Positions 12,370 through 24,882 are shown, counted from the first letter of the stretch. The stretch is 64,000 nucleotides of DNA from Limnanthes douglasii subsp. nivea (GCA_036936605.1 JAUPFV010000004.1:139606973-139670972); one strand, 5' to 3'. Notes: generated by a model not told the origin, from the sequence alone. A program made the numbers and translations.

Positions 12370-12860
12370 TTTCATCGTTTTTAACAATTTTGAAGCAAGC
12401 GCAGTGACATAACATTCCATTTTTATTCTTTGGCTACTTAGGACAACGCCTACCTGACCTCCTACAATATATTTCAAACATTAATGGACAATGGGTACTA
12501 CTCTATGAATCCTAGATAGCAAAGACATACCAAATATAGCATTATAAAACATCTGACAATCAACCACTACCAACAAAACCCTTACCAACTTTTTGAATAA
12601 TCCTTTCCCTAATAAGACTTCTCATTCAAATTCCCCAGTTACATAGCCGAGTTGCCAGTAAACCCCACTATAGTTCTATTTGATCATTGGATAACTGAAG
12701 GATCCTTTATTCTTTATAGGCTGATAAAAAAAATTACCAAACTGCTGGTATCAATCAAGATTCTTCATATTTCATTGCCTTAAATTGACGCTCATATTAC
12801 CACAACATCTTCATGTGGGCCCATAATTTCTCTTAGGTCATTTTTATCAACGACAATGAA
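12370..12860 (-). pseudogene. Protease region of element M
   Basis: Read on the minus strand, the region aligns with the T protease. A G-F-T-G-N stretch and the L-G-K-G-x-F-K-K-x-V neighbourhood are visible. The aspartic-protease core appears as D-T-S-S instead of D-T-G-S, so the active site looks lost. Stops are present. Confidence 0.6.
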
Positions 12861-13099
12861 AGGAGCGGGCTCTGATAGAGATGTGTAGACATTTTTCCTT
12901 CTAACTGAGTGGTTAGAGTGTTCACGTGTCTTTTTCTGGAGCAACTTGACGGTACGGTCATAATATATCCCAAAAAATGGTCAAAGATTTAAAGTAGTTG
13001 CACAGATTGAACACTATCGTCATTTTTTCAACTATCGCCCCAACTTGGTTCCTATCTAGATCAGGGTCTAAGTATTCCAAATTTACATCAAGTTTCTCC

Positions 13100-14114
13100 A
13101 CAATTACCATAGCATTCTCTTGTTTAAATGTCTTCATACTTTATCTTTGAACATTTGGTGATGTAACTTGTGATGTACTTGCACTAGGTTGGGCACACGT
13201 ATTAACTTGCATGTTGCACCCTTGCTTTTTAACAAAAGCTGACAACTCTCCCATTTCAATCAAGATTTTCACTTCTTATTTTACGGAAATGCAATCTTGG
13301 GTATCATAGCCCACATCATTATGGTATCTATAAAAACGAGTCAGATTTTCTCTAGGATATTGAATTGGTGTCGAGCTTCAAAAATGCACAGTGTTCTAGG
13401 TTTTATCATAAATGGTATCTACATTTTCACCTAATTTGGAAAACCATTCAGGTTGGACCCATTGACTCCTCCTTGGTCTAGACTGCTGACCCTGATTTGA
13501 CTGGCTTTGTCTAGGCTGATGTGAACCTTGTCCAAAATCCTTAGGTCGATAATTGACTGTAACTTGGGACTGAGTACTGGCTTGTGGGATAGAAATTGTA
13601 GGAGCAGATCTATTTTAGTATGGTACTCTAAATTTTTTGGTTTCTTCTACTGTAATTTGCTTTCCAGCCTGATTCAATAATCCTTCCCATGTCATTGTTT
13701 TTTTCCGAGTTACTGAATGAGCCAACTCACCCGGCATTAAACCTTACCTTAAAGAAGCGATAGATGTTTGCTTAAAACAATCGGTCAATCCATTTTTTTT
13801 ATGTTCACAAGGTGGTTATTATAGTCCTTTAAAGACTTATTTGGTTCTTGTGCGTAATGAATAATAATATCACCATTCCCTTTAAGCTTTTCAATTCCCA
13901 CAAACTGCCTCTGGAAGGCCATCCTAAATATATTAAAGTTGTTAATAGATCCATGTGGTAAATTGTTATACCACTTTAATGCACTCCCATTGAAAGTCTG
14001 TGAGAAGGCTCGACATAATAGTTTATCATCATCATCAAAATTCATCATGAAATTTTTAATCTGTTCAAGGTGATTATCAAGATATTTTCTTTCATAACAG
14101 TTACGAGACACCAA
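13100..14114 (-). pseudogene. Gag region of element M, N-terminus missing
   Basis: The retrotransposon Gag domain is open at 14114-13785 and is about 75% alike to the T Gag at 30520-30790. Further on, the zinc-knuckle site (about 13340-13290) reads Y-R-Y-H-N-D-V-G-Y-D-T-Q-D-C. The first Cys and the second His positions are changed to Tyr, so metal binding should be lost. The sequence starts abruptly at about 14115. Confidence 0.78.
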
Positions 14115-14507
14115 AACTCACTTTGGTGTCTTTTATCAATCCACTTGCAGCAACCATGTGAAAACTTCCAGCTTAAAACTTCCATTAGTTTAGTTTCATG
14201 TCTTTATTAGATTAGATTGTCTCTATAATAAAAAAAGATACCAATAAACAGTCCATGTGCATCATCTTCTACCCCTGCCTTCTTTCTGCTTTATGGAACC
14301 CAGAATCCATCTTTTATGTGTAGAGAGAGAGAGAGACGTGTTGTTCTAATCATGAAGGTGTCTAAATAAAACCGGCTCACTTCTATTATTCTACACTTCT
14401 CAACCTTTTCTAAAGCCAATCCCTAACTTTCACTGACATGATATATATACACTTGCATATACATATAACCTCTTAATTGGAATCTTTTTTAATATATACT
14501 TGGGTTT
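14115..14507. other. Non-coding stretch between M and the hairpin cluster
   Basis: No gene or element is recognised. It is AT-rich with a short GA run near 14325. Nothing resembling a 5' LTR or primer site of M is present. Confidence 0.4.
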
Positions 14508-14616
14508 TGCACTTGATTCCGAGAGACGGAGAGTTTGCAACTGATTCCGAGTGGCCCTCTCGGAATCAGTTGGAACCAAGCAACAGCTGATTCCGATAAG
14601 GCCATTCGGAATCAGT
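14508..14616. repeat. Hairpin cluster built from CTGATTCCGA / TCGGAATCAG
   Basis: Five copies of the word TGATTCCG or its complement occur in about 105 bp. The best stem is CAACTGATTCCGAG (14538-14551) pairing with CTCGGAATCAGTTG (14559-14572) across a 7-base loop. A second stem pairs 14587-14596 with 14606-14615. The role is unknown. Confidence 0.7.
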
Positions 14617-15050
14617 TGCAATTTTTCAAAAACAATGTAGGGTACTGTTTTGTGAAGAATAGGTTTTCTTCTTCAAGGCTTCTTTCTCTCTTCGAATCTG
14701 TTTTGTAAGGTACTGGTTTTGTGAAGAATGGGTTTTGTTGTACTGAATGGGCAATGGTATGTTAGGGTAATGATTTTGTGAAGAAAAAATGGGTGAAAGG
14801 GCAAATGTGTAACTTCCTTTTTGGAGGAAATAACAACATGGAGGTTTCTTCAAATTATGGAGGAAATAATAATTTTCATGGAGGAAATAACTTTGGCCTT
14901 TAATGTATAACTATGTTTTAATGTATTTCCCTATAAAATGAATGAATCGGTTTCAAACATTCATTTGACCTAAACCCAAAAGACTAGTCATCGCTTTTAT
15001 TAAGAGGAAGACTAACAACTATTTTGCAAAAATAATTTTTTCCAATCAAT

Positions 15051-15063
15051 TGGTATCAAAGCC
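15051..15063 (+). promoter_or_regulatory. Primer binding site of the copia element
   Basis: TGGTATCAAAGCC differs at one position from the usual plant copia site complementary to initiator tRNA-Met. It lies 22 bp after the LTR end. Confidence 0.75.
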
Positions 15064-15947
15064 TCATGCCATCTTATGATTCATATGATAACCGAAAGTT
15101 TAGTTATAATTGAATCAATCATATTTTCTTTACTGTAAAGAATTCATACCATTGTGAATTAATTGTTTAATTGGCTTAGTTAGGGTATGAATTTATGATT
15201 TATATGAACAACGTGAATACGATGATTTCTTTTTATTGAAATAATGTTCTGTGTTTAGTTGTTTTGAACAAATTGACAATATCGATAAAATTTAGGTTTT
15301 TTCAATTAATTTAGGATTTGATTGATGGTTGTAAATTTTTTCCCAAATTTAGCATCAACCAATTCCTAATTTAACAAATTAATTTAAATATACCGGGACA
15401 ACCTCTGATGTTATTGTCGATCGAAGGTTTTCCAACAACGTTCACCATGGGCAACGAACTTCTGACGCTGCCGATAAACACCGTTGTTGTAAGGTAATTC
15501 ACAAACCTAATGATATCGCTATGATAACAACGACGGGCTGCTGGTCGGGTGGCTCGCCTAGTGACAGTAACAACATGCTGAAATCTTGGTTTTTCGATTA
15601 TTGTTAATTAATAAATTATATATATTTTTCATATTTATTTCACATGTGAAAATGTTTGGACATGCTACTTTTTGTATGTTTATATGCAATAAATTGTTTA
15701 TGTGCTTGAATGTTTAAATAGATATGCATGACTACGTTTTTGAATTTGATAGGTGAAACATGAAATCAAGTAATCGACCCCCCCCAAAAGTTAATTGATC
15801 TGATTGAGGCTCATAAGATTAAAAAATATTTAAAGAGTTAAATTAAATTCAAATATTGTCGACCATCCAAAAGTTTAATATTAAGGTTTAATTAATCATG
15901 AAATGGAGAAAAATTGCTAAACACTGGCCCTGTGATTATTTAATTTA

Positions 15948-16150
15948 AGTAGGTGAAATCAGCCCTCCTAAGGTTTCACTAATACTTAGGAAAATTAAAT
16001 CAATCATTGTAAATTTTTTTTAATTTTAAGTAGGGAAATCAGCTCTCCAGAAGTTTTCACAGGTACTTAGGAAAATCAAATTAAGGTTATTTTAATTCAA
16101 ATAAGTGAAATCAGCCCTCTGAAGGGTTTCACTAGTACTTAGTAATATTA
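15948..16150 (+). repeat. Three ~75-bp tandem copies in the copia leader
   Basis: A unit containing GTGAAATCAGCCCTCC, TTTCAC and TACTTAGGAAAAT is repeated at about 15950, 16029 and 16101 with moderate divergence. It lies between the primer site and the recognisable gag. Confidence 0.65.
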
Positions 16151-16599
16151 AAATAATGATCATAGTAATTTTCTCAAACTCATAAATGTATGTTTGTATT
16201 AGTTTTCCTATGGTATCATATTATCATATTATAATATGTTTTATATGTATATATCATATTTAAGCATATTAGTTGTTATATGTCAAGAATCTTATGTGAT
16301 GTGTGTTATTGGTTTTATTTTTTCTAGTGACCTTAATGACTTGCAATCTATTGGGAAATAAAATCTCAACGGGGGTACAAGTTTTAACCAATGAAAATAA
16401 GATATGTAACAATATTTGTTTGTTCGTGAATACGACCATGCATTACTGACACAAAAACCAGACGCTCTTAGTCAGGAAAGTACACATGAGGAAACCAAAG
16501 AGTATGAGACCTGAGAAAAGTTTAATCGATTATGCGTGCCCATTATGCTTCAAGAAATAGCAATTGTATTTAGTGGATTGTCCCACCAAATGCTATCAT

Positions 16600-19500
16600 T
16601 GATATGGATTTTCTCACGGAGGTCGAGAAATGTTTTGTTAAGAATGAAAGATAGAGATGTAATGTTTTATTAATAAGTTCTCTACAAAAAATACATTGGC
16701 AAGGGTAAAATCTGTGAGCATATTTTAGGAATATCTAAGATTGCGCAAAAGTTAAAGGCAATAGGTGTGAACTTACCTGAAGAGTGCGTGTTGGGTTCAT
16801 TTTTCAATCCTTACCGGAAAAGATTGGATACTTCCAATCTACTTATAATTGCATGCAAGATTAATGGATAATAAATTAATTGATGCATACGTTGCATAAG
16901 AGGAACAAGTTCTTAAAAGGGCAATGTATAAAGTGAACATGGTAGCGTTCAAGAAGGGGATGCAGACTAAGCGAAAAATTAATGGTAAAGAACGAGCAAT
17001 GGTCCATCCAAGAACAAAAAGCTTGAGAAATCGATGGTTGGTTGATTCTTTTTCCGTAAGGGGGAAATATATCTCAAGAATGATTGTAAGAAATTTCGCG
17101 TTTACATGCTAAGCAAAGGTACTCTCACAACTTTAGTTGTTTGAAAAGTAATTTGGTTTATGTGGAAAATAATACATAGTGGGTTGATTGAGCTAGAACA
17201 ATTTTTGTATGTATTTTATTACAAGGTATGTTAAGGAGCATAATGTTAAATAAGAATGAAATATCCATTTTTAAAACAGACTAGAGCCCATGTCATGTGT
17301 TGGAAATTTTTGAGTTGAATTTAGAAATTTCTACTAAACATGATTTGTTTTAGAGTAACGTTTTCGAATAAACTTAATTTCCTTTCCGGTTTTAGACTTG
17401 TATGTATATTCCTATCTTATGGGAAATATTAAATTTATTATCTCTTTTAATGATATAATTGTTGGTCATGGAAGTTTGATAAAAGAACATAATTTGTATT
17501 TATTAAATATTGTTAATCATCACAAAATTTACATGAATGCACAACATGTACCAAATAAATTATTGAATCCAAAAACCGTCTAGACTATAGCACAAATAGT
17601 TAGGTCATATATCCAAATTTACATGAATGCACAACATGTACCAAATAAAATTATTCAATCCAAAAACCGTCTAGACTATAACACAAATAGTTAGGTCATG
17701 TATCCAAAGCTGTGATGAATAAACTTGTAGTTATAGGTTTATTGAGGGTCATAAATTACTCTAATTTCCTCACATGTATCGAGTGTATAAAAGGAAAACA
17801 AACCAGAACCCAAAATGTAGAGGTATATAGCGCGACTGAAGTTTTAGAATTGATACATACCGATATATGTGGACTATTTCCAAAGGAATCATGAAACAAG
17901 AAAAAGTACTTTATATAATTTATAAATTAATTCCCTCATTTCAGATACATTTACCTCCTTCAAGAAAAATCTGAGGCCCTAAACAAGTTCAAAGATTTTA
18001 GGACTGAAGTTGAAATACAACTTGGTAAAAGCATTAAGAGTGGTAGATATGACCGTGATGGTGTATACTATGGTATATATGATGGATCGGGTGAACAACG
18101 TCAAAGGTCATTTACCTAGAGGAATGTGGCATAATACCTCAATATAAAATACAGGTTTTCCCCGCATGAATGATGTATTTGAGAGACAGAATCGTACACT
18201 AAATAATATGATTAGAAATATGATAAGTAACTCATCTCTACCATTATCTCTCTGGGGGGAAGCCATCAAATATGTTGCTTACATACCCAACAAAACACTC
18301 ACTAAAGCAACTATTAGGACCCCATATGAGCTTTGGAATTAATGTATTCCCAATTTATATTATATGCATATATGGGGGTGTCCAACTGAGGCAAAAGTTT
18401 ACAAACATCAGGAAAAGAAACTGGATTCAAAAATAATTAGCTACTTCTTCATTGGTTATTCTAATACTCTATGGGTTTTTTAAGTTATATGATCAACTTA
18501 CTAGTAGTATGTTTGAAATAGGAAAGACAATATTTAGAGAGTATGTTGAGTTTGAGGGTAACATAAGAGAACAAATGTTAATTTTGAAGAAGAATTTATA
18601 GAGATTCATGAAGGTTTTAATGGAAATACTTAAGTATTATAAGATTGATATTTAGTACCAAACATGTTGGTCCCGTTAAAATAAGGTTATACTCAAAATA
18701 ACATTAATGATCCACTTGAGGGTTTGAACCTGAATACATATATGGTCCGGTTAGAACAAGATGAACCTCGAGATAATCTTCCACAAGAATATCAAAATGA
18801 TATAGTTCATAAAGATCAAAATTTACCTCCTCAAGAAACCTTCCCTCTAGTATCAAAAAATGATTCTTTTTAGAATAATCATGACATTAATTACAAACTT
18901 TGATCTCGAGTTTCATCAAATGGATGTTAAGACTACATTTCTCAATGGTAATTTTGAGGAAACAATCTATATAGTATAACTGGACCACCTTGTAGTTGGG
19001 AACTCAAAACCTAGTTTGCAGGCTTAAAAATCCATTTATTGGCTCAAACATACTTCTCGGTAGTGACACCACAAATTTCTTGAGGTGATAGTATATTTTG
19101 AATTTAAGGTTAACTCGATCAAGGATCGTGTGTATCACGAGTTCAATGAGAGCGATTTCATATTTCTGATATTATGTGTCGAATACATACTATTTTCCTT
19201 AAATAATTAGAAATTTTTATACATTACAAAAAAGTTCTATTGGATAAGCTTGATATGAAGGATCTTGGTGTTGCCAGTTTTGTGTTATGAATCTAAATAC
19301 ATCGTGATTGATCTATTTGCATGATTAGATTATCACAAAATGCATATATTGAGAGTGTGTTACAACATTACAGATCAGTAAAATGAAAACCCCTGACTCC
19401 CCTTATAACATATGGTGACAGACTAAGTCTGGGTTATTTTCTAAAGACAACACTTGAGATTATGGAAATAAAAACGGTTCTTAATGCTTTGACAATTTGG

Positions 19501-20100
19501 AGTTTAATGTATGTTCAAGTTTGTAATAGGTCAGACATTATCTTTGTTGTGAATATGTTGAGGATGTATATAATTAACCGATGTATGGACCATTGAACGG
19601 AAACAAAATGGCCCATGTTGACATATATGAAGTTTGAAAGGCTTTAGATCAAAAGGTATTCCAACTTAGTTTTTGGTAGATGTAAAGACACACTGAAAAG
19701 CACTTCGGGAAACAAACTCTTATTAACTAGAGGTTTAATATCCTAGACAATTTTAAAGTAAAAACTTATTGCATCATCCACTATGGTGGAAGAATACGTT
19801 GCGTGCTTTGAGGCGTTGAACCAGTCATTATTGTTACAGAATTTTATCGGTGATTTACGTATTGTATAATGAACGAAAGGTCCCATGAAACTGTACTGTG
19901 ATAATAATTCGGTGGTGTAGTACTCTAATTAAATAAGAGCTCATATAGGTCAAAATATATAGACATAAAGTTTATATCTCTTAAAAAGAGTTTAGATGAG
20001 TCAGATAAGTATAAATCACATCGACACAAACTCCATGATAACGAATCCTCTTACAAAGAGGTGTTGTCTAAGGTTTTCCAAGAACACATAATGTATTTGA
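16600..20100 (+). pseudogene. Copia gag-pol remnant
   Basis: Gag-like sequence is at 16690-17110 (K-A-I-G-V-N-L-P-E-E). GAG-pre-integrase follows at 17460-17890, with V-N-H-H-K-I-Y-M-N and later C-I-E-C-I-K-G-K-Q and L-E-L-I-H-T-D-I-C-G. The integrase core is at 17940-18340, RT at 18900-18990 (H-Q-M-D-V-K-T-T-F-L-N-G) and RNase H at 19770-19910 (S-S-T-M-V-E-E-Y-V-A-C). Stops and frameshifts are everywhere. A 90-bp tandem duplication (17526-17706) lies inside the pre-integrase part. Confidence 0.8.
17526..17706 (+). repeat. 90-bp tandem duplication in copia pol
   Basis: The unit beginning near AATTTACATGAATGCACAAC is repeated once with only a few changes, including one extra A in the second copy. 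It must be younger than most of the decay around it. Confidence 0.9.
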
Positions 20101-20507
20101 TTTAGATGATTATTAGTTTTAGTGGGAGTTTTTGTAATATGATCCGATGATATTTGCAATATTATATACATAAAGGTTTATTACAATATATATGCTTGGT
20201 TATATTTATTGTCATATATTAATCTATTTGACCTCTAAAAGTAGGACTGGTTAAAAGTAAATATGTACGATTACAATTCATATTACTCTTAAGTTGCACA
20301 CCGTAATTGATCCAAGTAATTGATTGATGGCAATAATGTGATTACTGTTGCATCATAGTGTTCACATTACGAGAAAGATGTCTTTAGTCCTTTATTGTTT
20401 ATTGATCATGTACGGGGTTGTACCGTTCGTCTATTGTCATTAGATTTATTGATCTCATAAAAGTATAATATATTTTTGAGTAGAATATGGTAGTCCAAGT
20501 GGGAGAT

Positions 20508-20926
20508 TATTGGAATATTTATGGACTAACATGCTAAATATATATTCGGTCATTATCTTAAAATAGTCCAATAATACAAGTAATTATATTGATTATATTA
20601 TATATAATTAATTGGGTATTAGGCCTATAGGTGAAAATGCGTTATGGACTCATAAATGTGCTAACCATGTTGAATTTAGGCACTATAAAAGAGATGATCC
20701 AAATACCAATATTTAAGCCTGAACTAATAACTCATAAACTAAATTGATAAAATCAATTTAGTGGGTAATATTCCCTGATCACAAAATGGTATAAGCTATG
20801 TATACAACTAAGGGATTTATGTATATGCCTATAAAAGAAACAACTGAGATTCATATATTCCTTTAACCTAAACAAAAAAGATCAGTCGCCACTTTTAGTG
20901 AGAGGAAGACTAACAACTATTTTGCA
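20508..20926 (+). mobile_element. 3' LTR of the copia element
   Basis: It begins TATTGGAATATT right after the purine tract AAGTGGGAGAT (20497-20507) and ends TTTGCA. Similarity to the 5' LTR tail begins near CTATAAAA (about 20830). Confidence 0.72.
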
Positions 20927-21599
20927 GGAACAAAGTCTTGAAAAATACTAAAGTAGAATTCAAGAACAGTAGAATCTAAAGAATATTTACGGATAATAGT
21001 AATAGGTAAAACAACACTAATGTAGGATTCAAAAGTAGTAGAATATAAAAATATTTATGGATAAATGCAATAGGAAAAACAGTAAGTTTTTCACTTTATT
21101 CTATAGTAAAAAATCATACATAAGGTTCAATAATTTTCACATATCTCATAGACTAATTTGATGCAATTCAATTACTTCTACCATAATTACCTCTATGTTA
21201 GATGACCGAAATTATGACATTTACTTTCATTCATTGAAACTCCAATAGTGGGACTTGTGGATATATTTTTGTGTATGACTTGTTTATTGGAACGGATGCA
21301 TAATTTACACGTGTAATGATTACATTTTGTTTTGTTAGTTTATTATTGTATTTTTATTAAGTATGAGTGTTTCCACCATTTGAATGATTAGTTTCATATT
21401 GAAAGTTATCATTTTTTTCTCCTAAAAAACGTATGTAAGTTATCATTTCGCGATCATGTAAGTTTATTAAATCTGTATGGTTCTTATAGGAAAAAAAAAC
21501 CAGGTACATGTTATGTCACATTTTTTAAAGACATTTTTTTTAATTTGAAAAATTAATGACATTGGAATACCGAACACGTTTCAAAATCGTATTGAAAAA
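20927..21599. other. Non-coding AT-rich stretch
   Basis: No gene is seen. A phrase like AGAATTCAAGAACAGTAGAAT..AATATTTA.GGATAA occurs twice (about 20953 and 21027), a diverged ~74-bp duplication. Confidence 0.45.
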
Positions 21600-22044
21600 T
21601 TATCGTATACCATCACTTGAATCAGAAGATTGCAAGTGACGCTTTCCTTTCCTCCTTGAAGAACGTCGTATGTGCCCTATATATCTGTCATATCTGTTTC
21701 TAGGATGAAGGTCAACTTTACGCTCATCTTTTCCGCTATCATGCTCTCTTCTAATCTCCCAACAAAGATTTTCTTGGACAGTTTCTTTTTCTGTCCTTAA
21801 TTTTTCGATCTCCTGTAGTAACTCATTTCTCAGAGCCAGCATAATCGACTCGTCAAAGATTTCTCCGTTGCGTTGACCACCATGCGCTTCATATTCCATA
21901 TTGTTTCGATAAGTATTTCCAACAAGATTCTCCTCACATTCGTTAATCATCCCTTTGCTTTTGCATAATTCCGCTCAGATTAAGAACGATTTCCAGAAAG
22001 CAATTGTCGTCAGGACAATCTTTGTTTCTCACAGACGGCGCCAA
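21600..22044 (-). pseudogene. Start of gag of a truncated Tat element, with primer site
   Basis: The minus-strand primer site TTGGCGCCGTCTGTGAGAA (22044-22026) directly follows the LTR. A 116-residue frame (21950-21600) then holds a charged, Arg-rich segment with a possible coiled coil (A-L-R-N-E-L-L-Q-E-I-E-K-L-R) and R-R-S-S-R-R-K-G-K-R, typical of the N-terminal part of Tat Gag. The rest of the element is absent beyond 21600. Confidence 0.6.
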
Positions 22045-22395
22045 TGATGAACTAAGAGTTTTCTCAAGGATAATTTTGTGTAAAACAAATATCCGAGGGA
22101 CTAAACTGTTATAAAAACTTCTTTATAAGGGTGCTTTTTAGAGAGAGAAAGTACTACTCAATGTTGATAGAGAAAATAGTGTAATATTAATCAACCACAT
22201 TTCTCAACTCGTGTGGGGTCCTTTTATAGTACAATAACGGGCCCCACATGCTTAAATTCCTAACTATTACACATTTACTTCCTATATTTTACCTCTAATT
22301 CATAATTGATACTTTTATAATACATTTTACAATCTTTCCCCAATAAAAACACATTCTTTCCAATTTCCTTTTATGTCTTTTATTCTCCCTTATCA
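22045..22395 (-). mobile_element. 5' LTR of the truncated Tat element
   Basis: Read on the minus strand it starts TGATAAGGGAG (22395) and ends in ATCA beside the primer site (351 bp). It contains TACTATAAAAGGACCCCACACG, very like the R LTR, and a GAGAGAGAAAGT phrase shared with R. No second LTR is present, so it is a fragment. Confidence 0.75.
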
Positions 22396-22829
22396 ATCCC
22401 AACTTCTATAACGATGATCAACTTTTTTTAACTATCATAAAAATTAGAATACATAATAGTATACATACATAACTCGATGTATGAAATTTTTAAAAACTAC
22501 AACTCTACACGCTAAAATTTAAAAATGTTAATGATGTGTTTGAAATCAGACATGTTTTCGATCGAACACGTAGGTGGCAATGTCTAGTATACATTACTGG
22601 CACCGGATTGAGAAATTGTATATTTATATAACTGATGTCTAGTGGTCGACCGCGCATTTATTTTTCTCGTTCGGATGACATTCTCTTACCAATGCAAATA
22701 AGATCATACACCATTTTAAAAATTATGAGTTATATAGAATCCTAGGATATCAAACCTCCCGACTTTGACGAATGGGACATTAGCAATAAGATCACACACC
22801 ATTTTAAAGTTTAAATCAAACAAATACTT
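22396..22829. other. Non-coding stretch upstream of the host gene
   Basis: No gene is seen. The phrase AATAAGATCA(T/C)ACACCATTTTAAA occurs at about 22696 and 22783. Confidence 0.45.
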
Positions 22830-22891
22830 TAGCATATGAATATTAAGAGAGAAAAATGATTAGCATATGAATATTAAGAGAGAAAAATGAT
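22830..22891. repeat. Perfect 31-bp tandem duplication
   Basis: The 31-base unit starting TAGCATATGAATATTAAGAG occurs twice without a difference (22830-22860, 22861-22891), so it is recent. Confidence 0.9.
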
Positions 22892-23441
22892 TAGCCGGAC
22901 TCCACTAGCTGCAATGTTTAGTGTGATTGTAGGCGTAGAAGTTGATATTAGCTCAGCGTCTAGATAAAAAACATGTGTCATACGTTGAGAGAAGCTACAA
23001 ACTGCGGGAACAAATTCGACATCGGTTGATCTTGGACAAGCAAATAATTGAAATTGTAATGAGAGGCAAGTTATGTTAACATATAAATTTTTTATATATG
23101 GCACTTTTTTTTATTCCGACGGTCGATCGGATTGTAGATTTAAATTTGAAAAAATAATGCCATTTAAAACTAAAGCGTGTTAATTCGGCCCTTGGAGTCA
23201 GAGGTGCAGTGGATATATGTTATCATATCATTTAGTGTACAGTACTACTCGTATCGTCGACGTCGTTAGCGGATATATATTATATTATATATCCATAAAG
23301 GAGTATTTGGATAAGCCTTTTACATATATATTATATATACTGTAGTAGTACTAGTATTTTTTAATTTTCTTAAAATAAATAAGACAAAATAATTACAATC
23401 AAGATTAAAATCTTAGGACGCACCAACGACACTCCTTTGCC

Positions 23442-23449
23442 CACGTGTC
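23442..23449 (+). promoter_or_regulatory. G-box / ABRE-type element ahead of the RING gene
   Basis: CACGTGTC contains a G-box core and the abscisic-acid-response core ACGTGTC. It lies 278 bp before the start codon, next to CT-rich sequence (about 23452-23467) typical of plant core promoters or leaders. The Arabidopsis relative AIRP2 is known as an abscisic-acid-responsive gene, so the site is a sensible candidate. A single 8-base match is weak evidence by itself. Confidence 0.45.
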
Positions 23450-23635
23450 CACTTTCTCTCTCCCTTTAGCACTCCAAGAACAGAATAGAAAGCACCACGC
23501 ACTCTTCTCCACCAAACCCACCTCTTCCCCTTCTTACTCTTAGAGAGAGAAATACAAAGTAAGGGTTTTTCCCTTTCGCCCACAACATAAACCTACAACA
23601 ACATCATCAGAAATTAGGGTTTCTAAATTCGGCCG

Positions 23636-23659
23636 ATGATTTTGATTCTCACTTTTTGA
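23636..23659 (+). other. Short upstream reading frame in the RING gene leader
   Basis: An ATG 84 bases before the main start opens a 7-codon frame ending in TGA. If the leader is transcribed unspliced, it could lower translation of the main frame. No transcript evidence is available. Confidence 0.4.
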
Positions 23660-23719
23660 GCAAATTCAGTATTGTGTCTCTGTCTTTCTCTTTTTTGCTT
23701 TTTTCTTTTTGTTTGGGAG

Positions 23720-24836
23720 ATGTACGTAAGTTCTATGCGAAAGTCATTCAAGGACTCTCTCAAAGTTCTTGAAGCAGATATCCAGCACGCTAATACTCTG
23801 TAAGTTTTCCTTTTTGATTCTTTACTTTTCGGTTCTCAACACAGGTCATTGTATCGGGTCGATCGTACAGTCCTCAAACACTGAATTTTGTGTTTTTTGA
23901 GGGGTTTTTGTTTTGCTTTGTATCTCGAGTTACAGTTTTGGTGTTTGCTGTTGTTTTTAGTCTATACATGCACTAATCTGGCTCTAGTTTTCTGCCCTTA
24001 TCTTATCTGCAGTGTTACTCAGCTTTTGTATTGTTTTTGTTTTAAGCTTTGATCTACATGCTTAGATGTTCCTGTGAGAAAAAGAATTACAATGATTGGC
24101 TGTATTTGGAAACTTTCGAGGGTTCTATATTGCTTATGTTTTTTTGTTGTTGTTGTTGTAATGTGATGTGATATGTAGGGCATCTGATTTTCCAAGGGAG
24201 TATGATGGTGCTTGTCTTCAGATGAGAATGTCCTACAGTCCAGCTGCACACCTGTTTCTCTTCTTGGTGCAATGGACAGATTGTAATCTTGCTGGAGCCC
24301 TGGGCCTATTGAGAATTCTAATTTATAAGGTTGGAATTTCGTTATATCGGTGATGTATTCTTAGTACATTATTAACACTTAGCCCTCAATTTCAGCTCTC
24401 TTGTCTACATGGGTCTATGTACAGGTTTATGTGGATGGCACAACAACTATGTCCACCCAAGAGAGAAAAGCAAGTATCAGAGACTTTTATGGTAAATATG
24501 TCATTCCTTATTATATGGATGTAGTTGATAATATATAAGGGCTTTTGCCGTCCTATAATCTCGTTTTTTTTAAAATGTGGTTAGCTGTCATTTACCCGTC
24601 TCTACTTCAACTTCAAGGAGGTGTTACTGATTCAGAAGATAAGAAGCAAAAGGCTATATGTATGGAAAGATACAGAAGAAGAGAAGATGATGATCAGAAA
24701 CTGTATATGCATGATGTTGATATAGAAAGAGATGAAGAATGTGGAATATGTTTGGAGACAAAGAGTAAGATTGTGTTGCCAAATTGTCACCATGCCCTAT
24801 GCTTGAACTGTTATCGTGACTGGTACTTCTGCTCTG

Positions 24837-24882
<46 letters not shown>

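Larger units (their letters stand above)
4444..14114 (-). mobile_element. Ty3/gypsy Tat-lineage retrotransposon M, 5' end lost
   Basis: Minus-strand gag (14114-13100), protease, reverse transcriptase, RNase H and integrase (to 9514) are followed by a tandem-repeat spacer, a plus-strand extra gene (5223-8690) and a 3' LTR. The order and protein similarity match T closely; both gags contain N-F-D-D-D-D-K-L-L-C-R-A-F-S-Q. Homology stops at about 14115, inside gag, so the gag start, primer site and 5' LTR are absent. Frames are broken throughout. Confidence 0.8.
14900..20926 (+). mobile_element. Ty1/copia retrotransposon, heavily decayed
   Basis: A 5' LTR tail (about 14900-15028) and a 3' LTR (about 20508-20926) both end in GAGGAAGACTAACAACTATTTTGCA with small differences. 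The 5' LTR is followed at 15051 by TGGTATCAAAGCC, a primer site of the initiator-tRNA-Met type. Coding remnants run in copia order (gag, GAG-pre-integrase, integrase, RT, RNase H) on the plus strand. The 5' LTR looks shortened on its left. No frame longer than about 60 codons survives in pol. Confidence 0.8.
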
